Positions 1 through 8,930 of a stretch of DNA of 64,000 nucleotides are shown here, one piece after another (the stretch's first letter is position 1; each line of letters starts with the position of its first letter). Where the stretch lies: NCBI GenBank assembly GCA_001938995.1, contig MKZN01000006.1, forward strand, positions 62,001-126,000. Direction: 5' to 3'. Origin of the DNA: Bacillus pumilus. Its GTDB lineage: Bacteria > Bacillota > Bacilli > Bacillales > Bacillaceae. Both the position numbers and the translations under genes were made by a program. The notes beneath the pieces were generated by a model that was given only the letters and a program-made list of their open reading frames with translations, did no database searches and was not told the origin of the DNA.

Positions 1-384
1 CCCTGTTTCTTCAAGCGCCCATCTAATGATCCGTTTATCCTCATGAGATAAGCGACCAAATCCATTTTGATGGGGAAAACGCCCATATGACACAAGCTCA
101 TATACAGTCAGCCCACTTGGTGCCTCGGGTGTTTGTGGCAAGATGGCCATTTGTTTTGAGATCTCTTTGGTAGGTGTTTGATGAATGGCCTGACCATTTA
201 GATAAACGGCTCCTTGATGAGATTTCATAATACGGGACATTGTTTTGAGAATGGTTGACTTCCCGCAGCCATTCGGTCCAATCAATGTCGTTACCTTGCC
301 TTTTGGAATACTGATATTTAAATCGTCGACAATCAGACGGTCTTGATAGCCGATGCTTAGCTTTTCTGTTTCAAGCGATTTCAT
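1..384 (-). CDS. fhuC: Iron-siderophore ABC transporter ATPase, 3' part outside the window
   Basis: N-terminal 128 codons of an ABC ATPase energising uptake of a ferric siderophore across the cytoplasmic membrane. The Walker A motif GPNGCGKST lies at about residues 36-44 and a Q-loop region (LPQTPEAP) follows; the signature and Walker B motifs lie beyond base 1. The ATG at 384 has a GGAGAG site upstream. It is the third gene of an operon with the two permeases to its right (18 bp gap), all expected to be Fur-controlled. The position next to yvsH matches B. subtilis fhuC, but YusV-type ATPases look alike, so the exact substrate is inferred. Confidence 0.8.
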   Translation of the reverse strand, partial: MKSLETEKLSIGYQDRLIVDDLNISIPKGKVTTLIGPNGCGKSTILKTMSRIMKSHQGAVYLNGQAIHQTPTKEISKQMAILPQTPEAPSGLTVYELVSYGRFPHQNGFGRLSHEDKRIIRWALEETG

Positions 385-402
385 ATGTTGTTCTCTCCTT
401 CC

Positions 403-1428
403 TCATTCGTTCGTTTTCATTAATAAGTAAATGAAGTAAGGTGCGCCTAAAGCAGAGACGACAAGTCCAACTGGCACCTCCGATGGTGCAAGGATGACGC
501 GGCCTAGTGTATCTGCCAGTAATAAAAGCAATGCGCCAATCATAGCAGAAGCTGGGATCATCCCTTGATGCTTCGGTCCAACAAGCTTTCTCGCTAAGTG
601 CGGGGCAGCTAATCCTAGGAAAGAGATACTTCCTGCAACAGCCACGCTCGCACCCGCTAGGGCAACAGCGATTAGCATGAGAAAACTTCTTTCTTTATGA
701 ACCGAAATCCCCAATCCATAGGAAAGTTGATCCCCTAAATTCAGGATATTTAAGTAACGAGCTCTCACAACTGCTAACACAAGGAAAATCAGCATCCATG
801 GCAGAACGGACAACACATACGTCCAACTCGAACCCCAAATGCTTCCTGATAACCATACAATTGCTTGATTAAAGTCATTTGGGTTCATTTTGAGCTGGAT
901 CACTACGATGGCTGCTGAAAATGCAGCATTCACACCGATACCAGTCAAAATTAATCGAACAGGTGTGATCCCTTTTTTCCACGCTAACACATAAATGAGG
1001 AATGCCGCAAAACCTGCACCTGCGAATGCAAAAAGTGGCAGTAAAAAGATCGTGAAATCTCCTAAATTCGACATCGTGCCTTGGAATGCAAAGATAAACA
1101 AAACGACTGCAAAACCTGCACCCGCATTGACCCCAAGAATACCGGGATCAGCTAAACCATTTTGAGAGACCCCTTGCCAAATAGCACCTGATACTGCGAT
1201 GGAGGCACCAACAAGTAAAGCGATGACCATTCTCGGAAGTCGAAATTCGAACAAAACCAGTTGATCCATGTCACTTCCAAAACCAAAAAATGTTTTCAAT
1301 GTAGTTAGAGGAGAAATACGAATTTCTCCCGTGTTTAAACTAATCAGGAACACAGCCACGATCGCAAGAGAAATCACCAGCATTGTTCGTTTGTATTTCT
1401 TTTGCTTTGCCAATTGCGCCATTTCCAT
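403..1428 (-). CDS. fhuG: Siderophore ABC transporter permease (FecCD family)
   Basis: 341-residue FecCD/BtuC-type permease with about nine to ten hydrophobic segments. The family motif FRLPRM occurs near residue 62 and the coupling region SFLGLAAPHLARKLVG near residue 270. It pairs with the upstream permease to form the membrane channel for a ferric siderophore. The start codon directly follows the stop of the neighbouring permease, which indicates translational coupling. It is named fhuG by position in a fhuB-fhuG-fhuC order beside yvsH. A YfhA-type catecholate/carboxylate permease is the alternative. Confidence 0.75.
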   Translation of the reverse strand: MEMAQLAKQKKYKRTMLVISLAIVAVFLISLNTGEIRISPLTTLKTFFGFGSDMDQLVLFEFRLPRMVIALLVGASIAVSGAIWQGVSQNGLADPGILGVNAGAGFAVVLFIFAFQGTMSNLGDFTIFLLPLFAFAGAGFAAFLIYVLAWKKGITPVRLILTGIGVNAAFSAAIVVIQLKMNPNDFNQAIVWLSGSIWGSSWTYVLSVLPWMLIFLVLAVVRARYLNILNLGDQLSYGLGISVHKERSFLMLIAVALAGASVAVAGSISFLGLAAPHLARKLVGPKHQGMIPASAMIGALLLLLADTLGRVILAPSEVPVGLVVSALGAPYFIYLLMKTNE

Positions 1429-2481
1429 CTAAATCCCGCTCCTTTCACGTCTAGCCAAATATAAGAAGAAAGGAACGCCTATGATCGCTGTAATCGCTCC
1501 GACTGGTGTTTCAAACGGTGCATTGACCAGCCTCGCGGCAATATCTGCATAAATTAATAGAATAGCGCCTAAAATGGCTGAGCAAGGAATAATCCATCTA
1601 TAGTCGACACCGACAAGGAAACGCGTGACGTGAGGAATGACAAGCCCGATAAAACCAATGGAGCCCGCAACTGATACAGCAGCACCTGTTAACATGATGA
1701 CGACCAATATCCCAAGTACTTTCACCGTTTTCGTATACTGTCCAAGGCCTTTTGCCAATTCATCACCTAAGCTAAGAACGGTCATTGAACGAGCAAGTAC
1801 CATCGCAATGATGAGGCCTACAATCGCCACTGGAATGATGATGTTGATATTGTCCCATTTCACACCAGCCACACCGCCAGCGTACCAAAAACTCATATCC
1901 TGAGCGACATCAAAGCGGATGGCAATCGCTGAGGAGATGGAGGTTAAGAGGGCGCCTACAGCCGTACCAGCTAGTGCTAACTTCACTGGTGTCAGTCCGC
2001 CTTTTGACAGTGTACCGACACCAAAGACAATAGAAGCACCAAGTGCCGCACCAACAAATGACCATAGAATGAGTGAAAAAGAAGATTGGCCTGGGAAAAA
2101 GGCAAATGCAATGGCTATAGCAAAAGCTGAACCATTCGTCACGCCCATTATTTCAGGAGACGCAAGCGCATTCCTTGTCATCCCTTGCATAATCGACCCG
2201 GATACAGCTAAAAATGCACCGACTAGGGCTGCTCCAACCGTACGTGGCAATCTTAATTCTCGAATAATTTGATGAGATGTTTGCTGTTGATCAAAATGGA
2301 AAATGGCTTCCCATACAGTGGTTAAATGAATGTTTGCTGCTCCTAAAGAAACTGATAAAAAAAGACCAAATGCTAAAGCAATGATGCCTATAATGACAAC
2401 AGCTGCTGTTCCAAAGGGCTTGGTGACAATGTCTATTGCCTCGTCTTTGGCTGGCAGCTGACGATTCGATTGTGAGCCCAA
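1429..2481 (-). CDS. fhuB: Siderophore ABC transporter permease (FecCD family)
   Basis: 350-residue membrane protein and partner of the downstream permease. It shows RELRLPRT near residue 75 and the coupling sequence GFIGLVIPHVTRFLVG near residue 275. First gene of the operon. The start is a TTG preceded by AAAGGGAG at good spacing. A perfect 7-1-7 Fur box lies 42 bp upstream of the start, so iron repression is expected. No substrate-binding protein gene is found on either side; in B. subtilis fhuD is divergent from fhuB at this place. Confidence 0.75.
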   Translation of the reverse strand: MGSQSNRQLPAKDEAIDIVTKPFGTAAVVIIGIIALAFGLFLSVSLGAANIHLTTVWEAIFHFDQQQTSHQIIRELRLPRTVGAALVGAFLAVSGSIMQGMTRNALASPEIMGVTNGSAFAIAIAFAFFPGQSSFSLILWSFVGAALGASIVFGVGTLSKGGLTPVKLALAGTAVGALLTSISSAIAIRFDVAQDMSFWYAGGVAGVKWDNINIIIPVAIVGLIIAMVLARSMTVLSLGDELAKGLGQYTKTVKVLGILVVIMLTGAAVSVAGSIGFIGLVIPHVTRFLVGVDYRWIIPCSAILGAILLIYADIAARLVNAPFETPVGAITAIIGVPFFLYLARRERSGI

Positions 2482-2522
2482 AACCAGATTCTCCCTTTCC
2501 GTTCAAGTCTATCCTATAATGG

Positions 2523-2537
2523 TGATAATGATTATCA
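2523..2537. promoter_or_regulatory. Fur box 1 (fhuB promoter region)
   Basis: Perfect 7-1-7 inverted repeat TGATAATGATTATCA, identical to the minimal Bacillus Fur operator. It lies 42-56 bp upstream of the fhuB start and should give iron repression of fhuBGC. Confidence 0.9.
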
Positions 2538-2689
2538 ATATCGAAGTCTAGTATATCACTTTCTACTCTTTTTGAAATCATTGTTGTGATGTTTTTCTGT
2601 ATTTTTATCGAAAAAACTGGGAGTATTTCATCATTTTCACCTAAGGTAAAATGATGCACTGCATTTTTGCTGACATCATGATAAGATGA

Positions 2690-2704
2690 TGATAATGATT
2701 ATCA
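2690..2704. promoter_or_regulatory. Fur box 2, without an associated gene
   Basis: A second identical copy of TGATAATGATTATCA, 167 bp from the first. No plus-strand gene starts to its right; the next feature there is the terminator of the convergent permease gene. In the B. subtilis arrangement this would be the fhuD operator. Confidence 0.88.
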
Positions 2705-2786
2705 ATATCAAGGTTGATAAGAGATAAACAACCTGTATGCTTTGTGATGCCACTGGTATTCCGCATGTTGTTTAGACGTGCTTGCA

Positions 2787-2818
2787 ACAAAAAACGTTTC
2801 TCCGTATTGGAGAAACGT
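2787..2818 (-). terminator. Rho-independent terminator of yvsH
   Basis: Perfect 10-bp stem ACGTTTCTCC / GGAGAAACGT with a 5-base loop, followed on the minus strand by a run of T, just after the permease stop codon. Confidence 0.9.
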
Positions 2819-2826
2819 CGTCTTCT

Positions 2827-4233
2827 TCACGCTGCTTCTTTGGCAAATCCTTTGGACATAAGTGGATAAAGTAAAATACCAACTAAGAACAGGCCGATCC
2901 CGAGAGCGAATGTTTTCAAATCAGCTGTTCCTGAGATAATCACCCATGCAGAATATCCCATCGCAACTAAAGCAATGATCCCGTCTCTAGTTCGGTTTCC
3001 TTTTTGAAGTTCATAAGTGTCACCTTGCATGATGACTTTAAAGCTGTAGATCGACGACACGATATATGGAATGAGATACGCCAATGTCGCTGAAGTTGTT
3101 AAAAAGGTAAAGGCTTCATTAATCGTGCGTGACATGACCGAGAAAATAAATAGCTGTGACATAATATTCGTGACAGTCAACGCAAATACAGGGCTTCCTT
3201 TTTTATTCGTTTTAGCAAATACCGCTGGGAAATCGCCAGCCTTCGCTGCTTGATATGGTACTTCTGAACCGAGTAAGATCCAGCCAAGCATCGATCCAAA
3301 TAAACAAATGATCGCAAGTAGTGCCATCACGATTCCGCCAGCTGGTCCAATAATCAGCTGAAGCACATCCACAAATGGTTTATCTGAACCTTGCAATTGA
3401 TCGTGCGGAAGAACGCCCATTGTAATGAGCGTGATAATCATGTAGATCGACAGTGCGATCAATAGACCTGTAATCGTCGCACGCTTCACATCACGCTGAG
3501 AAGAAGCTCTTCCTGACAAAATGACCGCAGATTCGATGCCAATAAATGCCCATAATGTAGAAATGGCTGCATGGTGGATTTGACCTCCAAGACCAAGCAT
3601 CCCTTCACCTTTTGATGCAATAGGGAAATAATAATGTTCAAATAATGCCGTTTGGAAAGCAAATAAGCCTGCCACGATAAAAAGGACGAATCCTAGTACT
3701 TTTGAAAATGTCGTAATAAAGTTTAATTTACTTGCCGCACTTAAACTTGTGATTAAAATGGTATGTGTGCCCCATAACAAAACTGTACACACGATAAAGG
3801 TCATGAGCTGACCAAGTGTTATAGCTTCTTTGCCAAAGGTAAAGATCACCGTCTCGACGGTTAAAATAGGGAAGAAAGTCGTTAAGTATCCAGCAAGGCT
3901 AGTAATAATGGCGACATTACTAATCCAGCTGGCAACCCAGTATCCCCATACCATTGTAAAACCCGCTGCTTTTCCCTTTTTCGGGTCTTTAAAAAGAGCC
4001 CTTGCATAACTTTGTGGCCCAGCCGTCAGATGCGGCTTATGAGTTGATAATTGTCCGAATACAAGTGCAATCATCAGCACACCACCACCAGTGACAAGCC
4101 ATGCCATCGTCACACCTAAAGGACTCGCATGCTGCGCAAGTGTACTTGGCAACATAAAGATGCCTGAACCCACCATATTTCCGACGACAAATGCCGTCAG
4201 TAACCAAAAACCCCATTTTTTCGTCTGTTCCAT
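2827..4233 (-). CDS. yvsH: Lysine permease, APC superfamily
   Basis: 468-residue amino acid permease of the basic amino acid/polyamine branch of the APC superfamily, with about twelve membrane segments. The N-terminal substrate-binding motif is GNMVGSGIFMLP (residues 18-29). The lysine assignment comes mainly from regulation: an L-box riboswitch fills the upstream region, and B. subtilis YvsH (also called LysP) has the same arrangement and neighbours. The start has AACGGAGG upstream and a strong terminator follows the stop. Import versus exchange for another amine cannot be told from sequence. Confidence 0.85.
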   Translation of the reverse strand: MEQTKKWGFWLLTAFVVGNMVGSGIFMLPSTLAQHASPLGVTMAWLVTGGGVLMIALVFGQLSTHKPHLTAGPQSYARALFKDPKKGKAAGFTMVWGYWVASWISNVAIITSLAGYLTTFFPILTVETVIFTFGKEAITLGQLMTFIVCTVLLWGTHTILITSLSAASKLNFITTFSKVLGFVLFIVAGLFAFQTALFEHYYFPIASKGEGMLGLGGQIHHAAISTLWAFIGIESAVILSGRASSQRDVKRATITGLLIALSIYMIITLITMGVLPHDQLQGSDKPFVDVLQLIIGPAGGIVMALLAIICLFGSMLGWILLGSEVPYQAAKAGDFPAVFAKTNKKGSPVFALTVTNIMSQLFIFSVMSRTINEAFTFLTTSATLAYLIPYIVSSIYSFKVIMQGDTYELQKGNRTRDGIIALVAMGYSAWVIISGTADLKTFALGIGLFLVGILLYPLMSKGFAKEAA

Positions 4234-4374
4234 TTCCGTACCTCCGTTTTATTCACTTCGGACCAGACCCGGCAGTATCTTGTTCGATATATTTGTGTAG
4301 CATTGACTTGTATTCTCATGTTCCTGAAGGGTCACTCTCTTGACAGCTTACCCTTTTCTTTATAACTCAGAACA

Positions 4375-4606
4375 TAAAAAAAAGCCTGAACAAAAGTCCA
4401 TGCTTATCAAAACATACACTTGATCTCCGGATAGCCCTCCACGTTGTGTAGACGTGGCAGTCCTGCATTTATTCAATGCAGACCCAGCATAAAGAAAGTT
4501 GGAGCTCTCTTTACACTTCGGCGCTGATGCCTTTTTTCTCATGATCATCGATTCCATCTCTCCCGTGAGTGACTCATCATCCGCGCAACCTCTACCTCAC
4601 TGAGAC
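4375..4606 (-). ncRNA. Lysine riboswitch (L box) with terminator
   Basis: On the minus strand this leader has the conserved L-box blocks in order: GAGGTAGAGGTTGCG, the kink-turn/loop segment ending in GGGAGAGATGGA, then GCGCCGAAG, then a variable stem, GCTGGGTCTGCATTGAATAA and GGAGGGCTATC. An intrinsic terminator follows (stem 4383-4391 with 4396-4404, T run 4375-4382). Lysine binding should favour the terminator and switch off the permease. About 140 bp separate the terminator from the yvsH start. Confidence 0.93.
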
Positions 4607-4684
4607 ATAGCGTGAGGATTTCTATTCAATTTTACTACACGAAGATTATCAAACAATCCCACTTCTGTCAAAGGGAAAAACATA

Positions 4685-4713
4685 GAAAAAAGACAGAGAA
4701 GCATTTCTCTGCC
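4685..4713 (-). terminator. Terminator after the 47-residue ORF
   Basis: Minus-strand hairpin GGCAGAGAA / TTCTCTGTC followed by six T, 10 bp after the stop of the small gene at 4723. Confidence 0.85.
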
Positions 4714-4722
4714 CTTTATTCC

Positions 4723-4866
4723 TTATTTAGGATCACTTTTCTTTTTTTGTATCGCTTCCTGTAACGGATCTCCTGTTAGTTTTTTACTTGCTTCTTCCAA
4801 CAGCTGATCTACTTGCTGACGGTCTTTCTCACTTTTCATCTTTTGATCCTTTTGGAAAAATGACAT
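4723..4866 (-). CDS. Small charged protein, 47 residues, unknown function
   Basis: A short reading frame of 47 codons with a strong ribosome binding site (AAGGGGGG, 8 bases before the ATG) and its own intrinsic terminator, which argues for a real gene. The product begins MSFFQKDQKM and is strongly charged (12 Lys, 4 Asp, 4 Glu), with one short predicted amphipathic helix (DQLLEEASKKL) and no membrane segment or cysteine. It lies between the L-box leader and the MarR gene, both on the same strand, but the terminator separates it from yvsH. No family recognised. Confidence 0.65.
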   Translation of the reverse strand: MSFFQKDQKMKSEKDRQQVDQLLEEASKKLTGDPLQEAIQKKKSDPK

Positions 4867-4949
4867 CGCTGTTTTCCCCCCTTTTCATTACATGCTTTCG
4901 CCTACTTAATGTGTGCTACAGCACTGATCATTATTCAAAGGAGTGAGTC

Positions 4950-5378
4950 TCAATCATCATGAAAGGTTTGTCTCATTTTTTGCAGGTATTGAAGAAAGGT
5001 CTTTAAGTCTTCGTCTGTGAAGTCAGACATCATATGCTGAATCACCTTCCCAAATTGACGGGTATGCTTTTCGTGAATAGCCAAGCCCTTTTCAGTGGCT
5101 TCTAATCGAACGAGGGAATGATCGTCTTTGTCCCGTTCTCTCTGGATGTAGCCTTGCTCGCACAATTTATTGAGGGCAATAGAAGCGGCACCTGGATTTA
5201 AAGAGAGTCTTTGTTTCAGCTCCTCGGCATGTGATACTTTGCCTTGTATTAAGATTGAGAGGGCATAAATCTGTGGAGGCGTGATGTCTTTTTCTAACTC
5301 AAGTAATTTACGGTTTAATTTACGGCTGACTTCATAATGTACAAGAACAATTTCTTTTAACATGTCTGCATTACTCAT
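4950..5378 (-). CDS. MarR-family transcriptional regulator
   Basis: 142 residues, the usual MarR length. The winged helix spans about residues 30-100: recognition region HAEELKQRLSLNPGAASIALNKL, then the wing with RDKDDHSLVRLEATEKG, a typical MarR wing (D-x-R-like core, ATEKG). The flanking helices would form the dimer interface. The start has AAGGA 10 bases upstream. It is divergent from yvsG with a 168-bp gap, so it may control itself and yvsG; the ligand cannot be inferred. Confidence 0.88.
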   Translation of the reverse strand: MSNADMLKEIVLVHYEVSRKLNRKLLELEKDITPPQIYALSILIQGKVSHAEELKQRLSLNPGAASIALNKLCEQGYIQRERDKDDHSLVRLEATEKGLAIHEKHTRQFGKVIQHMMSDFTDEDLKTFLQYLQKMRQTFHDD

Positions 5379-5546
5379 CCGAATCGCATCCTTATCGTTA
5401 GTAACATGACTTCATTCTTATTATAGAACGTTTCTTCAACCAGCCAAACAAATTTGTCCCTATTTCTTTAGATATAAGCCTTGCTCATTGAATTCTCACT
5501 TGATATAGTGAGTATTTGGACTATAGATAGAACAGGAGTACGCATC

Positions 5547-6038
5547 ATGACAGGAAAAACACATATGATGGGCGGAATAGCCGCCGCTACAGCCGTCGCA
5601 TACTACTACGGATTCGAACCAGTCACAATGGCTGCTGCTGGAACGGTTGGTGCACTACTTCCTGATCTTTGTCATACGAAAAGCAAAATCGGAAGGAAGT
5701 TCCCACTGCTCTCTACACTCATTAGCAGTGTTTTCGGTCATCGCACCTTTACTCACAGTTTGCTGTTTCTGCTGATCATTTATTTGATTGCAAAAACATA
5801 CATTCCAAATGATAGCCTTAGTGTTGGTTTGCTTATTGGAATGGCGAGCCACCTCCTACTTGATGCAGGAACAGTGAATGGCATTAAATTTTTATTTCCT
5901 GCTACGATCAAAGTGCGTCTTCCCTTTTATGTCAGAACAGGCAGTACAGGTGAACAAGTCGTACTAGCTGCCCTCACCATGGTTACCTGCTATTACATTG
6001 CCGGTTTCTGCGGAATATCCATTCCAATCCATTTTTAG
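5547..6038 (+). CDS. yvsG: Membrane-bound metal-dependent hydrolase family protein (YdjM/LexA-binding-like)
   Basis: 163 residues with about four membrane segments. The family's metal-site residues are visible: GKTHMMGG near the N terminus, LPDLCHTKSKIGRK near residue 40, HRTFTHS near residue 65 and ASHLLLDAGT near residue 105 (conserved His and Asp). The start was set at the ATG at 5547 because CAGGAG lies upstream; a longer in-frame extension to 5481 has no binding site. It matches B. subtilis YvsG by position. Activity is unproven for the family. Confidence 0.82.
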   Translation: MTGKTHMMGGIAAATAVAYYYGFEPVTMAAAGTVGALLPDLCHTKSKIGRKFPLLSTLISSVFGHRTFTHSLLFLLIIYLIAKTYIPNDSLSVGLLIGMASHLLLDAGTVNGIKFLFPATIKVRLPFYVRTGSTGEQVVLAALTMVTCYYIAGFCGISIPIHF

Positions 6039-6163
6039 GAGCTTCATAAAAGAGTTTTGCACAAATAACAGGATATGAATTGATCATTCCTCATTTTTTT
6101 AGTAGTTTTAAGTTAAGTGTTTTTGCCTTGCAGCTGAATACAGAATGGTGAGGAGCTACATAG

Positions 6164-8014
6164 ATGAAAGCGTTTTTCAAAGATCACTGGTTTTTAGTGT
6201 ACTCCATCCTTTTCATGTGGATGAAGACATATATTATATATCAATTCGGATTTCATATACGAACAGCCAATTTATTTCATGAGTGGCTGCTCTTGATTAA
6301 TCCGCTTAGTTTTTTGCTCCCTTTGTTTGGGATTGCGCTATTTTTAAATGAAACCAAACAAAAGGTGTTTTTGTTGACGACCAATTTTATTCTGACGGCG
6401 ATTTTAATATCAAATACAATTTTTTATGGATTCTATATTGATTTCATTACGATTCCTGTGCTTTTTCAAGCAAAGAATATGGGGGACATGGGTAGTAGCA
6501 TGACTGAATTGTTTCACCCACTGTTTATGCTCATGCTCATTGATTTTGTCGTGTTAGCTTGGCTATTAAAACGCAAACCGATCACAAAAAAAGCCTCATT
6601 CAAGACAATCAAAACATATTATGCGATTTGCTTAGGTTTTCTGCTATTCCATGTCAGTGCAGCCATGATGGACCACCCTCGATTTCTGACGAGCTCTTAT
6701 GATCGTGAAGTCATTGTCCGCAATCTTGGGCTATTCCAATTCCATATGTATGACGGCGTTGCCCAAACGGCACGTATTGGACAAAAGGCTTTTGCAGACG
6801 AAGATACACTCTCAACCGTGGCAAACTATACAAAAGCTGACTACAGCTCACCAAACCAAGATTACTTTGGACTTGCTAAAGGCAAGAACGTTGTGTTCAT
6901 TTCGCTTGAATCTACGCAGCAATTTGTCATGGATCAAAAAGTGAACGGGCAAGAAATCACACCATTTTTGAATCGCCTTGCCAAAAAGAGCTTTTATTTC
7001 GATGAATTTTATCAGCAAACAGAGCAAGGCAAAACGTCAGACTCAGAGTTTATTGTCGCCAATTCCCTCTACCCATCTAGTAGCGGCGCTGTTTTTTTCA
7101 CAGCGAGTGACAACGAATATGATACGTTATACAAGCAATTGAAATCAGAAAATTATCAATCCGTTCAATTTCATGCGAATAATAAGACCTTCTGGAATCG
7201 GGATGTGATGTACCAATCACTTGGTATTGATCGTTTTTACGATGTGGACTCTTTTGATGTCAATGAACGGAATTCCACTGGTTGGGGTCTAAAGGATATT
7301 GACTTTTTTGATCAATCCATTGATTATTTAAAGAAATTAAAGGCTCCTTATTACAGCACGTTTATTACCTTGACCAATCATTTTCCATTCGAAATTGATC
7401 CAAAAGATCAGTTCATCGATGAATATGACTCATCTAGCGACATTTTAAACCGTTATGTGACCACTGTCCGTTATCAGGACGAGGCGATTAAGCGATTCTT
7501 CGCACGAATGAAAGAAGAAGGGATGTATGATCATACCATGTTTGTTCTTATGGGCGATCATTATGGCATCTCAGAGGCCCATCATGAGGCGATGGCAGAA
7601 CTGCTAAAGCAGGACGAGATCACACCGTATGATGCTGTGAAACTTCAGCGGGTTCCATTTTTGGTCTATATTCCTGGTGTCACGGATCAAGCACCGCAAA
7701 AAATATCTGAAACAGCTGGCCAAATAGATGTGAAGCCAACACTCCTTCACCTGCTTGGCATTGAATCAAAGGATTCCATCCAATTCGGTAATGATTTATT
7801 TTCAAATGAACGGACACCATTTGCTGTTTTAAGAAATGGGAACTTTATAACGGATGATTATCTCTATACAAAAAACACCTGCTATGATCAAAAAACAGAG
7901 CAGCCTGTTGAGGATGCTGAAGTGTGTCAGCCTTATATCGAAAAAGCCAACAAAGAGCTGTCCTTATCAGACAAAGTCATCAATGGGAATCTACTTCGTT
8001 TTTATCAGCAATAA
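6164..8014 (+). CDS. yvgJ: Lipoteichoic acid primase/synthase-like protein, sulfatase fold
   Basis: 616 residues of the LtaS family. Five hydrophobic segments occupy residues 10-165, and an extracellular sulfatase-type domain follows. Metal and catalytic residues are in place: Glu249 in FISLESTQ, the nucleophile Thr291 in GKTSDSEF and Asp465-His466 in MGDHYG. The family transfers glycerophosphate from phosphatidylglycerol to the glycolipid anchor. B. subtilis YvgJ acts as an LTA primase, and position and neighbours match it. GGTGAGGAG precedes the ATG, and a terminator follows directly. Confidence 0.9.
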   Translation: MKAFFKDHWFLVYSILFMWMKTYIIYQFGFHIRTANLFHEWLLLINPLSFLLPLFGIALFLNETKQKVFLLTTNFILTAILISNTIFYGFYIDFITIPVLFQAKNMGDMGSSMTELFHPLFMLMLIDFVVLAWLLKRKPITKKASFKTIKTYYAICLGFLLFHVSAAMMDHPRFLTSSYDREVIVRNLGLFQFHMYDGVAQTARIGQKAFADEDTLSTVANYTKADYSSPNQDYFGLAKGKNVVFISLESTQQFVMDQKVNGQEITPFLNRLAKKSFYFDEFYQQTEQGKTSDSEFIVANSLYPSSSGAVFFTASDNEYDTLYKQLKSENYQSVQFHANNKTFWNRDVMYQSLGIDRFYDVDSFDVNERNSTGWGLKDIDFFDQSIDYLKKLKAPYYSTFITLTNHFPFEIDPKDQFIDEYDSSSDILNRYVTTVRYQDEAIKRFFARMKEEGMYDHTMFVLMGDHYGISEAHHEAMAELLKQDEITPYDAVKLQRVPFLVYIPGVTDQAPQKISETAGQIDVKPTLLHLLGIESKDSIQFGNDLFSNERTPFAVLRNGNFITDDYLYTKNTCYDQKTEQPVEDAEVCQPYIEKANKELSLSDKVINGNLLRFYQQ

Positions 8015-8039
8015 AAGTCGCCCTATGGCGGCTTTTTAT
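8015..8039 (+). terminator. Terminator of yvgJ
   Basis: GTCGCC / GGCGGC hairpin with a CTAT loop and a T run immediately after the stop codon. Confidence 0.85.
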
Positions 8040-8150
8040 TTACTCTATTTGAACTCGGTGTCCCGTTTTTCACTGAAAGTCTATGAATGATCAAATCAAT
8101 TTGATTATAATAAAAGATAGCATTCATCATGATTCATTAGAGGTGTAACC

Positions 8151-8930
8151 ATGAAATATATATTCTTAGCCTTCTTCACCACCACTTGTTTGCTCCTTAC
8201 GGGATGTCAACCAAAGATGGAGTCGGCTGATTCAAACAAAAAGACGGAGATTGTCATTTCAGCAGCTGCAAGCCTGCAGGATGCACTGAAGGAGATCGAA
8301 TCAGATTTTGAAGATCGGCATCCGGATGTGACGTTAACATATAACTATGGATCATCAGGAGCACTCACACAACAAATCGTTCAAGGGGCAAAGGTAGATC
8401 TTTTTTTCTCAGCAGCCGAAGAGCCATTTGATCAACTTATCCAGTCCGGAGATATCCATCAGGAATATAGGAAGGACGCCATTCAAAATGAACTTGTTCT
8501 CATTGTGCCAAAGAGCAGTTCTTCTCCTATCCACACATTTAACGACGTCCAATCTCTAAAAGGGAAAATAGCCCTTGGTACACCTGAATCTGTCCCTGCT
8601 GGAACTTACGGAAAAGAAGTCTTCACCAAGCTGAACATATGGGACCAGGTGAAAAAGAAAGCTGTCTATGGGAAGGACGTGCGGCAAGTCCTTAGCTATG
8701 TGGAAACAGGGAATGTAGAAGCAGGGATTGTCTATCAAACAGATGCCCTTGTTTCAAATCAAGTGAAGATCGTGGATGAGGCTAATGAGGACATGCATTC
8801 CCCAATCGTTTATCCAGTTGGAATTGTGAAAGAGACAGAGCATTTAGAGGAAGCAAGGGCATTTTATGAATATCTTCAAACAGATAAAGCCACATCCATT
8901 TTTAAAAAATTTGGCTTTACAGTTAGGTAA
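8151..8930 (+). CDS. modA: Molybdate ABC transporter substrate-binding lipoprotein
   Basis: 259 residues. A signal peptide ends in a lipobox (LLLTGC, Cys about 19), followed by a ModA domain: the oxyanion-binding ISAAASLQDAL near residue 36, YGSSGALTQQI near residue 67, and the later segments TPESVPAGTYG and GIVYQTDAL. It binds molybdate or tungstate outside the membrane and delivers it to the permease. GAGGTG precedes the ATG. The stop overlaps the start of modB. It corresponds to B. subtilis YvgL; the yvgK gene found before it in B. subtilis is absent here. Confidence 0.92.
   Translation: MKYIFLAFFTTTCLLLTGCQPKMESADSNKKTEIVISAAASLQDALKEIESDFEDRHPDVTLTYNYGSSGALTQQIVQGAKVDLFFSAAEEPFDQLIQSGDIHQEYRKDAIQNELVLIVPKSSSSPIHTFNDVQSLKGKIALGTPESVPAGTYGKEVFTKLNIWDQVKKKAVYGKDVRQVLSYVETGNVEAGIVYQTDALVSNQVKIVDEANEDMHSPIVYPVGIVKETEHLEEARAFYEYLQTDKATSIFKKFGFTVR

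Noticed and set aside
2291-2659. Open frame of 122 codons on the minus strand overlapping the fhuB 5' end and the first Fur box
   Set aside because: Runs through fhuB in another frame, includes the operator, and has no ribosome binding site or protein-like composition.
4360-4557. Open frame of 65 codons on the minus strand
   Set aside because: Lies wholly inside the lysine riboswitch and its terminator; conserved RNA structure explains the sequence.
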